This document shows positions 45,674-55,689 of a stretch of 64,000 nucleotides of DNA, in pieces (within the stretch, counting starts at the first letter, position 1; each line of letters begins with the position of its first letter). The position numbers and the translations under genes were made by a program. The notes below the pieces were generated by a model. It worked only from the letters and a program-made list of their open reading frames with translations. It had not been told where the DNA came from and did no database searches. Where the stretch lies: positions 124,001-188,000 of the forward strand of contig NZ_CAJGZN010000006.1 in assembly GCF_904846235.1 (NCBI RefSeq). Direction: 5' to 3'. This DNA comes from Psychrobacter immobilis (GTDB lineage: Bacteria > Pseudomonadota > Gammaproteobacteria > Pseudomonadales > Moraxellaceae).

Positions 45674-46900
45674 ATGAGTATGGGTAAAAAGTTAATGCAT
45701 TGGGTGGACGCGCGTTTTCCAGCGACCGAAACCTATGAATACCATATGTCAAAGTACTACGCACCAAAGAACTTTAACTTTTGGTACTTCTTTGGCGTGC
45801 TATCAATGATCGTACTGGTCAACCAATTGGTGACTGGTATATGGCTTACGATGATGTACAACCCAAGTGCCGAAGGGGCATTTGCGTCTGTTGAATATAT
45901 CATGCGTGACGTAAAAGGTGGTTGGCTCATTCGCTATATGCACTCAACCGGCGCATCTGCGTTTTTCGTCGTTGTATACCTGCATATGTTTAGAGCCTTG
46001 CTATACGGTTCATACCAAAAACCTCGTGAGCTTATTTGGCTCATCGGTATGGGTATCTACCTAGCACTTATGGCAGAGGGTTTCTTTGGATACCTACTAC
46101 CTTGGGGCAACATGTCATTCTGGGGTGCTCAGGTTATCTTGAACTTACCTGCGGCATTACCTGTTATTGGTGATGGCCTTGCTGAATGGGTACGTGGTGA
46201 CTATATCATCTCTGGTATTACCCTAAACCGTTTCTTTGCTCTACACGTTGTTGCTATTCCATTAGTACTCGTGGGTCTAGTATTTATGCATATTGTAGCG
46301 TTGCACCATGTGGGTTCGAACAACCCTGATGGTATCGACATCAAAAAGCTAAAAGACAAAAATGGTGTGCCATTAGACGGTATCGAATTCCATCCGTACT
46401 ACACTGTGCATGACATGGTTGGTATCGTAGTATTCTTTATCTGTTTCTTTGCAGTGGTATTCTTCTTCCCAGAAGGCGGCGGTTTCTTCCTTGAGCCACC
46501 AAACTTTGAGACAGCGAACTCACTGAAAACACCAGCGCATATTGCACCAGTATGGTACTACACGCCTTTCTACGCTATCCTGCGTGCTGTTCCTGATAAG
46601 CTTGGTGGTGTGATCGCAATGGGTGCTGCAATTGCCGTATTGTTCTTGATTCCATGGCTTGATAGGTCGCCTGTACGTTCTATACGTTACAAAGGTATCT
46701 TATCTAAAATCGCGCTTACTGTATTTGCTATTAGCTTTATTGTATTGGGTTACTTGGGTGCGACACCTGCTACCCCGACGGCAACTATCATGGCTCGTGT
46801 ATTCACGATTCTATATTTCTTGTTCTTCTTACTGATGCCGTTCTACACTGCCATTGAGAAGTGTAAACAGCCACCAGAACGCGTTACCGGAGGTCACTAA
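45674..46900 (+). CDS. petB: Ubiquinol-cytochrome c reductase, cytochrome b
   Basis: A 408-residue integral membrane protein with eight or so helices. It carries haem-ligating His pairs (RYMHSTGASAFFVVVYLHMFRALLYGSY and later FFALHVVAIPLVLVGLVFMHIVALHHVGSNNPDG) and the Qo-site PEWY equivalent, here PVWYYTPFYAILRAVPDK. The ATG at 45674 follows petA by one base, with GGGGAGG before it. It is a full-length single cytochrome b rather than a split b6/IV. Confidence 0.97.
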   Translation: MSMGKKLMHWVDARFPATETYEYHMSKYYAPKNFNFWYFFGVLSMIVLVNQLVTGIWLTMMYNPSAEGAFASVEYIMRDVKGGWLIRYMHSTGASAFFVVVYLHMFRALLYGSYQKPRELIWLIGMGIYLALMAEGFFGYLLPWGNMSFWGAQVILNLPAALPVIGDGLAEWVRGDYIISGITLNRFFALHVVAIPLVLVGLVFMHIVALHHVGSNNPDGIDIKKLKDKNGVPLDGIEFHPYYTVHDMVGIVVFFICFFAVVFFFPEGGGFFLEPPNFETANSLKTPAHIAPVWYYTPFYAILRAVPDKLGGVIAMGAAIAVLFLIPWLDRSPVRSIRYKGILSKIALTVFAISFIVLGYLGATPATPTATIMARVFTILYFLFFLLMPFYTAIEKCKQPPERVTGGH

Positions 46901-47616
46901 TGAACACGCTAATTAAATCCCTAGCTGGTCTAGGCTTAGGCGCGGCATTGACGTTGACTGCTGGTACGGCAATGGCGGCTGGTGGTGGTGGATGTGGTAC
47001 GTTTACCAACGCTGAAGGTGTTGACGAGCATTTGGCTTGTAGTACTGCTCCTATTGATTTTACCAATAAGGGCTCGCTACAAAACGGTGCAAAAATCTTT
47101 ATGAACTACTGTGCTGGGTGTCACTCAGCCAAGTATGTTCGTCACTCACGCATTGCGAAAGATTTAGAGATACCTCCTGAGTTGGTTGAAAAGTATTTGA
47201 TGGTTACTACCGATCAAATCGGTGACCACATTACTGCTGAGATCGATCCTGAGATTCAAGCGTCTTGGTTTGGCGCAGCGCCTCCTGATCTATCACTTGA
47301 GACACGTCTGCGTGGCGACGACTGGGTATATACTTACCTACTATCGTTCTATGAAGATCCAAGCCGTCCTTGGGGCGCGAATAACTTAGTACTGGCCAAT
47401 GCAGCGATGCCTCACGTATTGCATAACATGCAAGAAGAGTTGAGCCAAGAAGAGTTTGAATCTGAAGTTGGTGACTTGGTTAACTTTATGGCGTGGATGG
47501 GTGAACCTGCTCGTCACGACCGTCAAGTAATTGGTTTCTTCGTCATTCTATTCTTATTAGTACTGCTCATACCAGTTTACTTATTAAATAAAGAGTTCTG
47601 GAAAGATGTCAAATAA
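46900..47616 (+). CDS. petC: Ubiquinol-cytochrome c reductase, cytochrome c1
   Basis: A 238-residue haem protein. The signal ends in GTAMA; the haem motif is CAGCH with C71, C74 and H75, and a late Met ligand region is NAAMPHVLHNMQ. A C-terminal membrane anchor (VIGFFVILFLLVLLIPVYLL) follows GEPARHDR. The ATG shares one base with the petB stop (TAATG), so translation is coupled. The terminator lies 30 bases downstream. Confidence 0.97.
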   Translation: MNTLIKSLAGLGLGAALTLTAGTAMAAGGGGCGTFTNAEGVDEHLACSTAPIDFTNKGSLQNGAKIFMNYCAGCHSAKYVRHSRIAKDLEIPPELVEKYLMVTTDQIGDHITAEIDPEIQASWFGAAPPDLSLETRLRGDDWVYTYLLSFYEDPSRPWGANNLVLANAAMPHVLHNMQEELSQEEFESEVGDLVNFMAWMGEPARHDRQVIGFFVILFLLVLLIPVYLLNKEFWKDVK

Positions 47617-47645
47617 GTCATAGTCAGCAGATAGTTCTTCGAATT

Positions 47646-47676
47646 AAAAAAGGCACTACTTCGGTAGTGCTTTTTT
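47646..47676 (+). terminator. Intrinsic terminator of petABC
   Basis: AAAAAAGGCACTAC and GTAGTGCTTTTTT around a stable TTCG tetraloop. Confidence 0.92.
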
Positions 47677-47811
47677 CTGCCTTGATATAGAGCATAAATA
47701 CTAAATAAGCTGAGAAATAAGTCGCTCAGGGCTAATGTTTACGTACACTACCTTGATAAACGTTGCGAGTTTGTTTACGATGACAACCTTCACTATTAAC
47801 ATTAGGCTTTC

Positions 47812-48426
47812 ATGATTGATGCGAATGACATTCCAAGTAGTCAGCTAATTTTGTATGCTGATGACGGCTACGACAGTCATGTGGTACGCCTATTACTTGA
47901 AGAAAAAAAGCTCGCTTACTATTTGTCTCGCTTACATTCTGAGCGCCCTGAAGATTTGACTGAGCTAAACCCCTATCATACCTTGCCTGTATTACAGCAG
48001 CGTGAGATTGCGCTTTATGAGATTAACGTTATTTTTGAGTACCTTGAAGAGCGTTATCACACAAATAAATTGCTCCCTGAAACACCGCAAGAGCGTGCAC
48101 AGTTTCGCCAACTGGCTTGGCGCATTCAGCGTGATTGGTTAGTACTTGGTAAGCGCTTGTTGACGCATCCAGATAGCTTTAATAAATCACAAGCCGCCGT
48201 TGCCAAAAAACAGCTCAGTGACTCGTTGATTACTCTGTCACCGCTGTTCGCTCATAAGCCTTATTTTATGGCTGATGAGTTTGGTTGGTGTGACGTGTTA
48301 TTAGCGCCACTATTATGGCGATTAGACGAGATGGGTATTGAGCTGCCACGCGCCATTAGCCGTCCATTGTTTGAATACCAAACGAGAGTGTTTGAGCGCA
48401 GTAGCTTCCAAAAAAGCGTGCGTTGA
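47812..48426 (+). CDS. sspA: Stringent starvation protein A (GST-fold)
   Basis: A 204-residue protein of glutathione-S-transferase fold without the catalytic residue. It binds RNA polymerase and modulates transcription in stationary phase and acid stress. N-terminal thioredoxin-like part LILYADDGYDSHVVRLLLEEKKL, then LNPYHTLPVLQQREIALYEINVIFEYLEERY, and the helical C-terminal domain. It sits downstream of petABC and before sspB, the order common in gamma-proteobacteria. Confidence 0.9.
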   Translation: MIDANDIPSSQLILYADDGYDSHVVRLLLEEKKLAYYLSRLHSERPEDLTELNPYHTLPVLQQREIALYEINVIFEYLEERYHTNKLLPETPQERAQFRQLAWRIQRDWLVLGKRLLTHPDSFNKSQAAVAKKQLSDSLITLSPLFAHKPYFMADEFGWCDVLLAPLLWRLDEMGIELPRAISRPLFEYQTRVFERSSFQKSVR

Positions 48427-48559
48427 TTAGACAAGTATCAAAAGCTGTCCTAAAATAAAGTATAAATAAGACAGACGTTAATTAGCATTTGTTATCTGAT
48501 AAATTGCTGAACGAGATATTTTTCAATTATTAAAAATTACTAGTATAGGAAATCATTAG

Positions 48560-48997
48560 ATGAGCGAAACTACCTCTATTACCCCAACTCGTCCTTACAT
48601 GGTGCGGGCGCTATATGAATGGATAGAAGATAACGCCTTGACACCTTATCTGATGGTCGATGCTAATGCCGATAACGTACAGATACCGACAGAGCATGTG
48701 CAAGACGGTCGTATTGTACTTAATATTGCTAGTCGTGCTACTGGTAATATGAGCATGGAAAATGAGTACATACATTTCAGCGCGCGTTTTGGTGGCGTCT
48801 CACAAGAGATTTGGGTACCGCTTACTGCTGTAATGGGTATCTATGCTAAAGAGAACTCACAAGGAATGTTCTTTGATCCAAAAGAGTATGATAATTATGT
48901 ACCAGAAGACGACTCAGCGCAAATTTCTAACAATAGCCCTGCTAAAGCACCTAAACCAAAGCGTGATAATAAAGCGGGTTTAAAGGTCTTAAAATAA
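48560..48997 (+). CDS. sspB: ClpXP adaptor, stringent starvation protein B
   Basis: A 145-residue adaptor that delivers ssrA-tagged proteins to ClpXP. Core: TRPYMVRALYEWIEDNALTPYLMVDA, VNIASRATGN-like VLNIASRATGNMSMENEYIHFSARFGGV, and VPLTAVMGIYAKENSQGMFF. The C-terminal tail PKPKRDNKAGLKVLK is the ClpX-binding end. A 133-base gap separates it from sspA. AGGA precedes the start. Confidence 0.93.
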   Translation: MSETTSITPTRPYMVRALYEWIEDNALTPYLMVDANADNVQIPTEHVQDGRIVLNIASRATGNMSMENEYIHFSARFGGVSQEIWVPLTAVMGIYAKENSQGMFFDPKEYDNYVPEDDSAQISNNSPAKAPKPKRDNKAGLKVLK

Positions 48998-49045
48998 AAA
49001 TTCTTGAAATAAATAGAACCTTAGACAAATTCTATTTGAGACAAT

Positions 49046-49083
49046 AAAAAAGCTAGCCATATTTAATATGACTAGCTTTTTTA
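49046..49083. terminator. Bidirectional terminator between sspB and dcd
   Basis: An A-run plus GCTAG (49052-49056) pairs with CTAGC plus a T-run (49072-49082); dcd and sspB are convergent here. Confidence 0.85.
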
Positions 49084-49146
49084 TTAACTATTTAAAGGCT
49101 TATTAACTTTCTATAACTGATAAGCTTTTAAACGGACGCTTACTGA

Positions 49147-49722
49147 CTAGGTTCTTGGCAGTGTTACACCGCGCTGACCTTGGTATTTGCCACCGCGATC
49201 TTTATAACTGGTCTCACAGACATCATCGGCATCGCTTTGGAAGAACAGCATTTGCGCCACGCCTTCACCAGCGTAGATACGTGCTGGCAGATTGGTTGTA
49301 TTACTAAACTCTAAAGTAACGTGCCCTTCCCACTCAGGCTCAAGCGGCGTTACGTTGACAATAATACCACAGCGCGCGTAAGTTGACTTACCTAGGCAGA
49401 TAGTCAATACATCACGCGGAATACGGAAATACTCCATAGTACGAGCTAAAGCAAACGAATTAGGTGGAATGATACACTCGTCACCAACGATATCGATAAA
49501 GCTTTTATCATCGAAGTTCTTAGGATCAACGACCACTGAATGTACATTGGTAAAAACTTTAAATTCAGGAGCACAGCGCACATCATAACCGTAGCTTGAG
49601 GTGCCGTAGCTAACCAAACGCTCGCCTGCATCATTAAAACGTACTTGACCCGGCTCGTATGGCTCAATCATGCCGTGCTCTTCGGCCATTTTACGAATCC
49701 AGCGGTCAGACTTAATAGACAT
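49147..49722 (-). CDS. dcd: dCTP deaminase
   Basis: A 191-residue enzyme making dUTP from dCTP for thymidylate synthesis. Family motifs are [70 protein letters not shown], and [14 protein letters not shown] with a C-terminal [19 protein letters not shown]. The catalytic Glu is in [13 protein letters not shown] precedes the ATG. Length is normal. Confidence 0.96.
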   Translation of the reverse strand: MSIKSDRWIRKMAEEHGMIEPYEPGQVRFNDAGERLVSYGTSSYGYDVRCAPEFKVFTNVHSVVVDPKNFDDKSFIDIVGDECIIPPNSFALARTMEYFRIPRDVLTICLGKSTYARCGIIVNVTPLEPEWEGHVTLEFSNTTNLPARIYAGEGVAQMLFFQSDADDVCETSYKDRGGKYQGQRGVTLPRT

Positions 49723-49898
49723 TGTTGTTCCTTAGCAAATATTTAATAGCGACGATTATACGGAAGTGATGGCAAAATTTATAGCGTGATGGCTGTTTTA
49801 TCCTACTTGCTTTTTTATCCCACATTGACTTCAGGATATTCAAACCACCATCACCTTATATCATTTTTATTCTTTACAGCTATTGTTATCAATACTCG

Positions 49899-51125
49899 CT
49901 AAAAAATCCGCTTGTCATCAATAGGTTTGGCAAATTTGTTAATATTGGCTTCGATATTTTTTGCAATGCTCACATAGTAGCTCGCAAACTCATCATCAGC
50001 CAAGACACTCGGTATGCCTTTATCTACTTGCGCACGAATACCACTCGCAAGTGGCAACTGACCCAGTAGTGGCACCTGATACTGCTCAGCGATAAACTCA
50101 CCGCCGCCAGACCCAAAGATCGCTTCGGTATGGTTACAGTTGCTACAGGTATGTAGCGCCATGTTTTCAACCACACCCAGCACAGGAATGTTGGTTTTGT
50201 TAAACATCTCAACGCCTTTTTGTGCATCAAGCAGGGCAACATGCTGCGGTGTCGTGATAATGACAGCACCTGTGACTGGAATACGCTGCGCCAATGTCAA
50301 CTGTATATCACCCGTACCAGGCGGCATATCAATTACTAAATAGTCTAGCTGCGGCCAGTTGGTTTGATTATATAGCTGCATCAATGCACCCGTGGCTTTT
50401 GGTCCACGCCATGCAACCGGCGTATTATCTCCATCGAGCAAACTACCGATAGAGAGCATTGCCATACCGTGCGCATCGACCGGTACGAATTGCTCGTTTT
50501 CTAACTGCGGTTTTACGTCAGCAACGCCTAACATGGTTGGCATACTAGGGCCGTAAATGTCAGCATCAAGCACACCAACACGATTACCAAGCTTTTGCAA
50601 TGCCAACGCGATATTGACTGTCGTTGTCGATTTACCAACACCGCCTTTGCCTGATGCTACCACGATGATATGACGAATACGAGGATGCGCTGCTAATGAG
50701 GCTTGTGTTGGTGCTGCTTTAGTGATTGTTGGCTCAGCATCGGTATTGTTAGCACTGCTATCAACGTTCGATGATGGTTTAGATTGAGACACCATCGCGT
50801 CAGTCGTTTTTGGCATTGCCTTTGGTAAGCTTGAACCTGAGCCTTTTTCTGGCGCTGGCAGACGCACATTCATATGAATCGTGGTAATGCCATGCGGATG
50901 TAGCAACTGTCCCAGCTCCTGTTGGATAGCTTCAGGATTACTATCTTTCGGCAGACGCAAGTCTAACGTGAGTGCATCGCCTTTACGCTCAAGGCCGGTG
51001 ACCATGGTGGCAATACTGACCGAGTTTATCTCGTAACCCAGCAATACCTTATCGACAGCGCTGTCTCGTTCCGCTTGCAACTGCGGCGTTTCTTCTGTGG
51101 GCTTTTTTTTCATAAAATTAAACAT
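49899..51125 (-). CDS. mrp: Iron-sulfur cluster carrier protein Mrp/ApbC
   Basis: A 408-residue P-loop protein that carries Fe-S clusters. The deviant Walker A is GKGGVGKS (159-166), followed by VGVLDADIYGPSMPTMLG, YLVIDMPPGTGDIQLTL and the CxxC cluster-binding pair in HTCSNCNH (near residue 330). The N-terminal MIP18-like domain is reduced, and a Ser/Lys/Pro/Thr linker of about 45 residues (PKAMPKTTDAMVSQSKPSS) joins the two parts. The ribosome site is weak. It is monocistronic, divergent from nothing nearby. Confidence 0.93.
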   Translation of the reverse strand: MFNFMKKKPTEETPQLQAERDSAVDKVLLGYEINSVSIATMVTGLERKGDALTLDLRLPKDSNPEAIQQELGQLLHPHGITTIHMNVRLPAPEKGSGSSLPKAMPKTTDAMVSQSKPSSNVDSSANNTDAEPTITKAAPTQASLAAHPRIRHIIVVASGKGGVGKSTTTVNIALALQKLGNRVGVLDADIYGPSMPTMLGVADVKPQLENEQFVPVDAHGMAMLSIGSLLDGDNTPVAWRGPKATGALMQLYNQTNWPQLDYLVIDMPPGTGDIQLTLAQRIPVTGAVIITTPQHVALLDAQKGVEMFNKTNIPVLGVVENMALHTCSNCNHTEAIFGSGGGEFIAEQYQVPLLGQLPLASGIRAQVDKGIPSVLADDEFASYYVSIAKNIEANINKFAKPIDDKRIF

Positions 51126-51270
51126 AGCGACTATTGTTGCCTATACAAGTGGATAGGTGTGGCAAACTGCTTAAGGCATATCGCAGCATATCTAACACAT
51201 GCTGGTGGTGAGCCGATAGAGCCATTTAGCCAAACCTTTTATCGTGCTAGTGTAGCTGAATTGAACGCAT

Positions 51271-51312
51271 AAAAAAACCACAACGCCAGTAGGTCTGACT
51301 TTGTGGTTTTTA
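51271..51312. terminator. Bidirectional terminator beyond bdhA
   Basis: An A-run then CCACAA (about 51271-51283) pairs with TTGTGG plus a T-run (51301-51311). On the minus strand it is 18 bases past the bdhA stop. Confidence 0.82.
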
Positions 51313-51329
51313 GCATTTACATATATCGC

Positions 51330-52130
51330 TTAATTCATAAACCAACCATGGCTGGCCACGATAGATTGTCCGGTAAATACGTTGGTTGGAAAAGCGGCTA
51401 AAAATAGTGCCAATTGGGCAATGTCTTCCACCGTGGTAAATTCTTTATCTACTGTGTTCACCAGCATAATATCGTTGATCACTGACTCTTCACTGATGCC
51501 CTTTTCAGCTGCCTGCTCGGGGATTTGCTTTTCTACCAAAGGTGTTTTGACAAAGCCTGGACAAATCACATGCGAACGTACTTTGTGTGCTGCACCTTCT
51601 TTGGCGAGTACACGACACAGACCTAGTAATCCGTGCTTGGCGGTAACATAAGGCGCTTTATATAATGAAGCCTCATATGAATGAGCAGAACCCATATAAA
51701 TGACCGTGCCACCTTTATCGCCTTTATACATGTGCTTAATCGCGGCTTTAGTGGTCAAAAATGCACCATCCAAATGGATGTTAAGCATTTTTTTCCAATC
51801 GCTAAATGCCATCTTATCGATAGGATCAATGATCTGAATACCGGCATTCGAAACCAAAATATCAATGCCACCAAAAGTATCAACTAGCTGCTGTACACCG
51901 TCATTTACCGCATCTTCTGACGTCACATCCATGGCAATCGCGAGAGCACGTCCACCAGCAGCTTCAATCGCATCAACGGTTTTCTGAGCTGCTTCAAGAT
52001 TGATATCAGCAATACCAACTGCCGCGCCTGCTTTGGCATAAGTCTCAGCGATGTCACGTCCGATACCACTTGCAGAGCCAGTGACCAATGCTACTTTGCC
52101 TGTCAAATCTTGTTGTAATTGAGTCGCCAT
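51330..52130 (-). CDS. bdhA: 3-hydroxybutyrate dehydrogenase (SDR family)
   Basis: A 266-residue short-chain dehydrogenase. NAD-binding TGSASGIG (17-24), then [37 protein letters not shown] with the catalytic Ser-Tyr-Lys, and an [29 protein letters not shown] lid. This matches D-3-hydroxybutyrate dehydrogenases, which make acetoacetate. The neighbours scoAB and atoE support that role. AAGGA precedes the ATG at 52130. Confidence 0.92.
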   Translation of the reverse strand: MATQLQQDLTGKVALVTGSASGIGRDIAETYAKAGAAVGIADINLEAAQKTVDAIEAAGGRALAIAMDVTSEDAVNDGVQQLVDTFGGIDILVSNAGIQIIDPIDKMAFSDWKKMLNIHLDGAFLTTKAAIKHMYKGDKGGTVIYMGSAHSYEASLYKAPYVTAKHGLLGLCRVLAKEGAAHKVRSHVICPGFVKTPLVEKQIPEQAAEKGISEESVINDIMLVNTVDKEFTTVEDIAQLALFLAAFPTNVFTGQSIVASHGWFMN

Positions 52131-52188
52131 ACATATTCCTTATAATGGTCTAAAATACTATTAATTTTTATAAAAATAGAACTGAATG

Positions 52189-52218
52189 AATACGCCACTA
52201 TAATTATAGTGGCGTATT
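52189..52218. promoter_or_regulatory. Perfect 30-bp palindrome between scoB and bdhA
   Basis: Both 15-base halves match exactly (AATACGCCACTATAA and its complement). No T-run follows, so this is not a standard terminator. It lies 41 bases past the scoB stop and 59 bases before bdhA's ATG on the minus strand. Confidence 0.6.
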
Positions 52219-52258
52219 TATCTGCGGGATGAAGCTCATTGATTTTAAGGCAATCACA

Positions 52259-52888
52259 TTACTGGATAATGTTGACGGGCGTTTTTTCTTGTAACTCATC
52301 AAAGCTCACACCATCTGCCAGCTCAACCAATTTTAACCCGCTGTCAGTAACGTCTAATACGGCAAGCTCAGTGATGATACGATCAACCACGCCTTTACCC
52401 GTCAATGGTAGTTCGCAATTGGCCAGAATTTTTGGGTCGCCGTGTTTATTGACTTGTTCCATTAGGACAATCACGCGCTGTACGCCTGCAACCAAGTCCA
52501 TCGCACCACCCATGCCTTTGACCATCTTTTTGGGAATCATCCAGTTAGCAAGATCGCCTTTTTCTGAGACTTCCATTGCGCCCAATATTGCCAAGTTGAC
52601 ATGACCGCCGCGAATCATCGAAAAGGACTCTGAACTACTAAAATAACTGGCCCCTGCTTCTGCGGTCACGGTTTGCTTGCCCGCATTAATCAGATCGGCA
52701 TCGACGGCATCTAATGTAGGGAACTCACCAATACCCAGCAAGCCGTTCTCTGATTGTAGCCATACGTCTACGCCTTCAGGAATATAGTTAGCGACTAGCG
52801 TTGGTAGACCAATGCCTAAGTTGACATAATAGCCATCTTGTAGCTCTTTTGCAGCGCGTTGCGCCATTTGCTCTCTTGTCCATGCCAT
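52259..52888 (-). CDS. scoB: 3-oxoacid CoA-transferase subunit B
   Basis: A 209-residue subunit B of succinyl-CoA:acetoacetate CoA-transferase. Motifs are [28 protein letters not shown] and [15 protein letters not shown] (the catalytic Glu), then [48 protein letters not shown] precedes the ATG. With ScoA it activates acetoacetate to acetoacetyl-CoA. The gap to scoA is 103 bases. Confidence 0.94.
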   Translation of the reverse strand: MAWTREQMAQRAAKELQDGYYVNLGIGLPTLVANYIPEGVDVWLQSENGLLGIGEFPTLDAVDADLINAGKQTVTAEAGASYFSSSESFSMIRGGHVNLAILGAMEVSEKGDLANWMIPKKMVKGMGGAMDLVAGVQRVIVLMEQVNKHGDPKILANCELPLTGKGVVDRIITELAVLDVTDSGLKLVELADGVSFDELQEKTPVNIIQ

Positions 52889-52991
52889 GCTGATTTCCTT
52901 ATTTTTTACGATATTCTATTTTTACTTATCTAAACGATGAGCTATCTAAACTGTCATGAATATAAAAACTGATTATTAGTTTCAAACATAG

Positions 52992-53693
52992 TTAAGCTTT
53001 AGTCGTGGTTTTTTCGATGCGTTTTTCAGGGCTATTATTCAATACAATACGTTGAACAAAGATACCCGGTAGATGCACTTCATCTGGATCAAATGTGCCC
53101 GTCTCTACAATCTCTTCAACTTCGACAATCGTGATTTTACCCGCCATTGCACAGTCTGGGTTAAAGTTACGAGCGGTTTTGTTAAAGATTAGATTGCCCG
53201 CTTTATCTGCTTTTTGCGCTTTGATCAATGCCACATCAGCACGTAGTGTATGCTCTAATACATAAGTGCGACCATCGAAATCACGTGTCTCTTTACCTTC
53301 AGCAACAAGTGTACCAACACCCGTTGCGGTATAAAATGCAGGAATACCTGCACCACCTGAGCGTAATTTTTCAGCCAATGTACCTTGCGGGGTCAACTCA
53401 ACTTCTAACTCACCAGCCAAATATTGACGCTCAAATTCTTTGTTTTCACCCACGTATGATGAAATCATTTTTTTGATCTGGCGAGTCTGCAGTAACAGGC
53501 CAAGACCGAAGTCATCGACACCAGCATTGTTACTGATACAGGTCAGCTCTTTAACTTTGCTATCACGCAGCGCTTCGATTAATGCTTCTGGAATGCCGCA
53601 TAGACCAAAACCGCCGATAGCAAGTGTTTGCCCGTCACTAACGACGCCTTTTAGCGCTTCTTCAGCACTGTTATATACTTTTGACTGACTCAT
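52992..53693 (-). CDS. scoA: 3-oxoacid CoA-transferase subunit A
   Basis: A 233-residue subunit A. Motifs are [92 protein letters not shown], and a C-terminal [39 protein letters not shown] precedes the start. It precedes scoB in the minus-strand string scoA-scoB-bdhA. Confidence 0.95.
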   Translation of the reverse strand: MSQSKVYNSAEEALKGVVSDGQTLAIGGFGLCGIPEALIEALRDSKVKELTCISNNAGVDDFGLGLLLQTRQIKKMISSYVGENKEFERQYLAGELEVELTPQGTLAEKLRSGGAGIPAFYTATGVGTLVAEGKETRDFDGRTYVLEHTLRADVALIKAQKADKAGNLIFNKTARNFNPDCAMAGKITIVEVEEIVETGTFDPDEVHLPGIFVQRIVLNNSPEKRIEKTTTKA

Positions 53694-53844
53694 GCTTGTC
53701 TCCTATGACTGTTATTTATATTTTTAATCCGTGCATAACCTAATGCTGAATTAAGTATTTCAATTATCCATTTGCTTGTTGCTTTTAATGAAACCTAACA
53801 ACGAAAACTCATCATGCTTATTTTTCTTTTGAGCGTTATAACGC

Positions 53845-53952
53845 CATATAGTCGATTCAATTTAAAAATAGTACAAGGCAACCGAGTGTAGATGTATATT
53901 AAATACTTCAAGCGAGGTTAGCCCAGTAATACTTTTATAGTGGAATGACTAT
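53845..53952. repeat. Intergenic repeat, copy B (108 bp)
   Basis: The inverted match of 941-1048, full length. Its last bases overlap the stop codon of atoE (CTA on the plus strand at 53949-53951), so the element's TATAGT end supplies the TAG. The ends are short inverted repeats (ATAGTC). Confidence 0.82.
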
Positions 53953-55289
53953 ACCAATAGCCAAAACACGCTCATGATAATGGCACCAGATACTGCTAGT
54001 ACGATCAGGCAATAACCCATGATGGCTCGCGCATCCAAACCTGCGATACCCAACAATGGCAAAGCCCAAAATGGCTGAATCATGTTGGTCCACGCATCAC
54101 CCCATGCAATCGCCATGGCAGTAACGGCTGGATTGACGCCCAGTTCAATACCAGCTGGAATCATAACAGGACCCTGTACGGCAAACTGCCCACCACCTGA
54201 CGGCACAAAGACATTGATCAAACCTGCACTCAAAAATGCAAAAATCGGAAAACTGTCGGCAGAAGCTGAATTGACAAAAAACTCCGTAACCTGCGTACTG
54301 ATAGAGATACCATCAGCGTTTGCACCTGTCATGATGCCCATGATACCGCCATAGAACGGGAACAATAACACAATACCTGTGATGCCACCGATACCTGAAT
54401 GTACGGCACGATAATAACGCTCTAACGTGCCATGCGATAGCAAACCTATAAACAAGAATAACCCAATGACAATATTTAGCCCCAAGTTAAACCCGTTGGT
54501 GCCAAACTCGCTAATATAGTACATCAGTGCCAATGCTAGCAAGATAACAGCGATAATACGGCTATCATCTAGCTTTTGTGCAGGCGTGTCTCTTTGAGGT
54601 GCGACGTAAATCTCTTCTTTGATGAGCTTAGGATCAATGACGGTAGGATTTTTTGGATGCATAAAGCGATTGACGAGGGGCAAAATGACAATAAGCAGAC
54701 CCACTAGCAGTAAGTTATAACCTGCAAATACCGTCTGTGACAGAGGCACCGCTTCCGTCATGGTATTGCCTGATAACGTCAACAGTGTCTCACCGCCAGA
54801 GCTGAGCGTCAGTGGTATCGAACCTGAAAAACCGCCATGCCAAATCACAAAGCCTGAATACGCGGCAGCGACCAATAGCGGATAGTCGACGTTGGCGACT
54901 TTCTTTGCTAAGGCTTTAGCAAAAATAGCCCCGATAATCAGACCAAAACCCCAGTTTATCCACGAACTGACCAACCCAACTAGGGTCGATACGATAATGG
55001 CGGTCGTAGGAGAATGAACTCTGCTGGCAAGATTGTCCAATAACCGTTGAATAAAGGGTGCACTGGCAAACGCGTAACCTGTGACCAAAATCAGCGCCAT
55101 TTGCATCGCAAAGCTATGTAACGACCACAGTCCATTACCCCAGTGCCCTGCCATCGCAATCATATCTTGACCAGTAATAGCCAAGCCAACCGCGAACGCA
55201 ATGAGGGTTAAAACAATTGAAAAGACAAACGGAGATGGTAGATAGCGATTGACCAGCTGTACGCTCACGTTAGTGATGGCACTAAACAT
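53949..55289 (-). CDS. atoE: Short-chain fatty acid / acetoacetate permease (AtoE family)
   Basis: A 446-residue integral membrane protein of the AtoE family, with about 10-12 helices and family blocks (LPSPFVFSIVLTLIAFAVGL, GHWGNGLWSLHSFAMQMALILVTGYA, SWINWGFGLIIGAIFAKALAKK, PSGGGQFAVQGPVMIPAG, AWGDAWTNMIQPFWALPLLGIAGL). The ATG at 55289 has AAGGA 8 bases upstream; GTG 55295 is too close to it. It takes up short-chain fatty acids for the neighbouring catabolic genes. It is upstream of scoA with a 255-base gap that holds a repeat. Confidence 0.9.
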   Translation of the reverse strand: MFSAITNVSVQLVNRYLPSPFVFSIVLTLIAFAVGLAITGQDMIAMAGHWGNGLWSLHSFAMQMALILVTGYAFASAPFIQRLLDNLASRVHSPTTAIIVSTLVGLVSSWINWGFGLIIGAIFAKALAKKVANVDYPLLVAAAYSGFVIWHGGFSGSIPLTLSSGGETLLTLSGNTMTEAVPLSQTVFAGYNLLLVGLLIVILPLVNRFMHPKNPTVIDPKLIKEEIYVAPQRDTPAQKLDDSRIIAVILLALALMYYISEFGTNGFNLGLNIVIGLFLFIGLLSHGTLERYYRAVHSGIGGITGIVLLFPFYGGIMGIMTGANADGISISTQVTEFFVNSASADSFPIFAFLSAGLINVFVPSGGGQFAVQGPVMIPAGIELGVNPAVTAMAIAWGDAWTNMIQPFWALPLLGIAGLDARAIMGYCLIVLAVSGAIIMSVFWLLV

Positions 55290-55689
55290 ATTCACATTCC
55301 TTGTAAATTTGCTGTTTGTGATGAGATTTATGACCAGTTTTTATGGTTAGCGCTTATTATCAATAAACTTCCTTTTAATAAGCGCGGCTCATATTAAACA
55401 TTATACTTAATATTTTTATTTATAATAATACATATTATATCGGTATATCATGTATAAAATACTTATGCTAACTTAACATATTATTTTCGTAGCGCCTAGT
55501 TGCTTAGTGATTAGAAAATAATCCCAAGAGCACGCGAGTCAACAAAGTATTCCTTATCCTTCTATAACATCTCGACTGGATTTATGTTTAAAAAAATATA
55601 ATAAATAAGGTTTTTTGATTAATTTTATTGACCTATATCGATAAGCACGGCATACTCGCTGCCTTAATTTTTTGCCAAGGAGGGCCGTC
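55290..55689. other. Divergent intergenic region atoE / truncated GntP gene
   Basis: There are 400 bases, strongly AT-rich between 55380 and 55480, with many A/T palindromes that could hold divergent promoters. No gene. Confidence 0.5.

Noticed and set aside
46998..47616. Possible fusion of petC with a downstream cytochrome gene
   Set aside because: petC has one haem motif and a normal C-terminal anchor; a terminator follows at once.
52239..52604. A 121-codon plus-strand frame opposite scoB
   Set aside because: Antisense of conserved scoB; no ribosome site.
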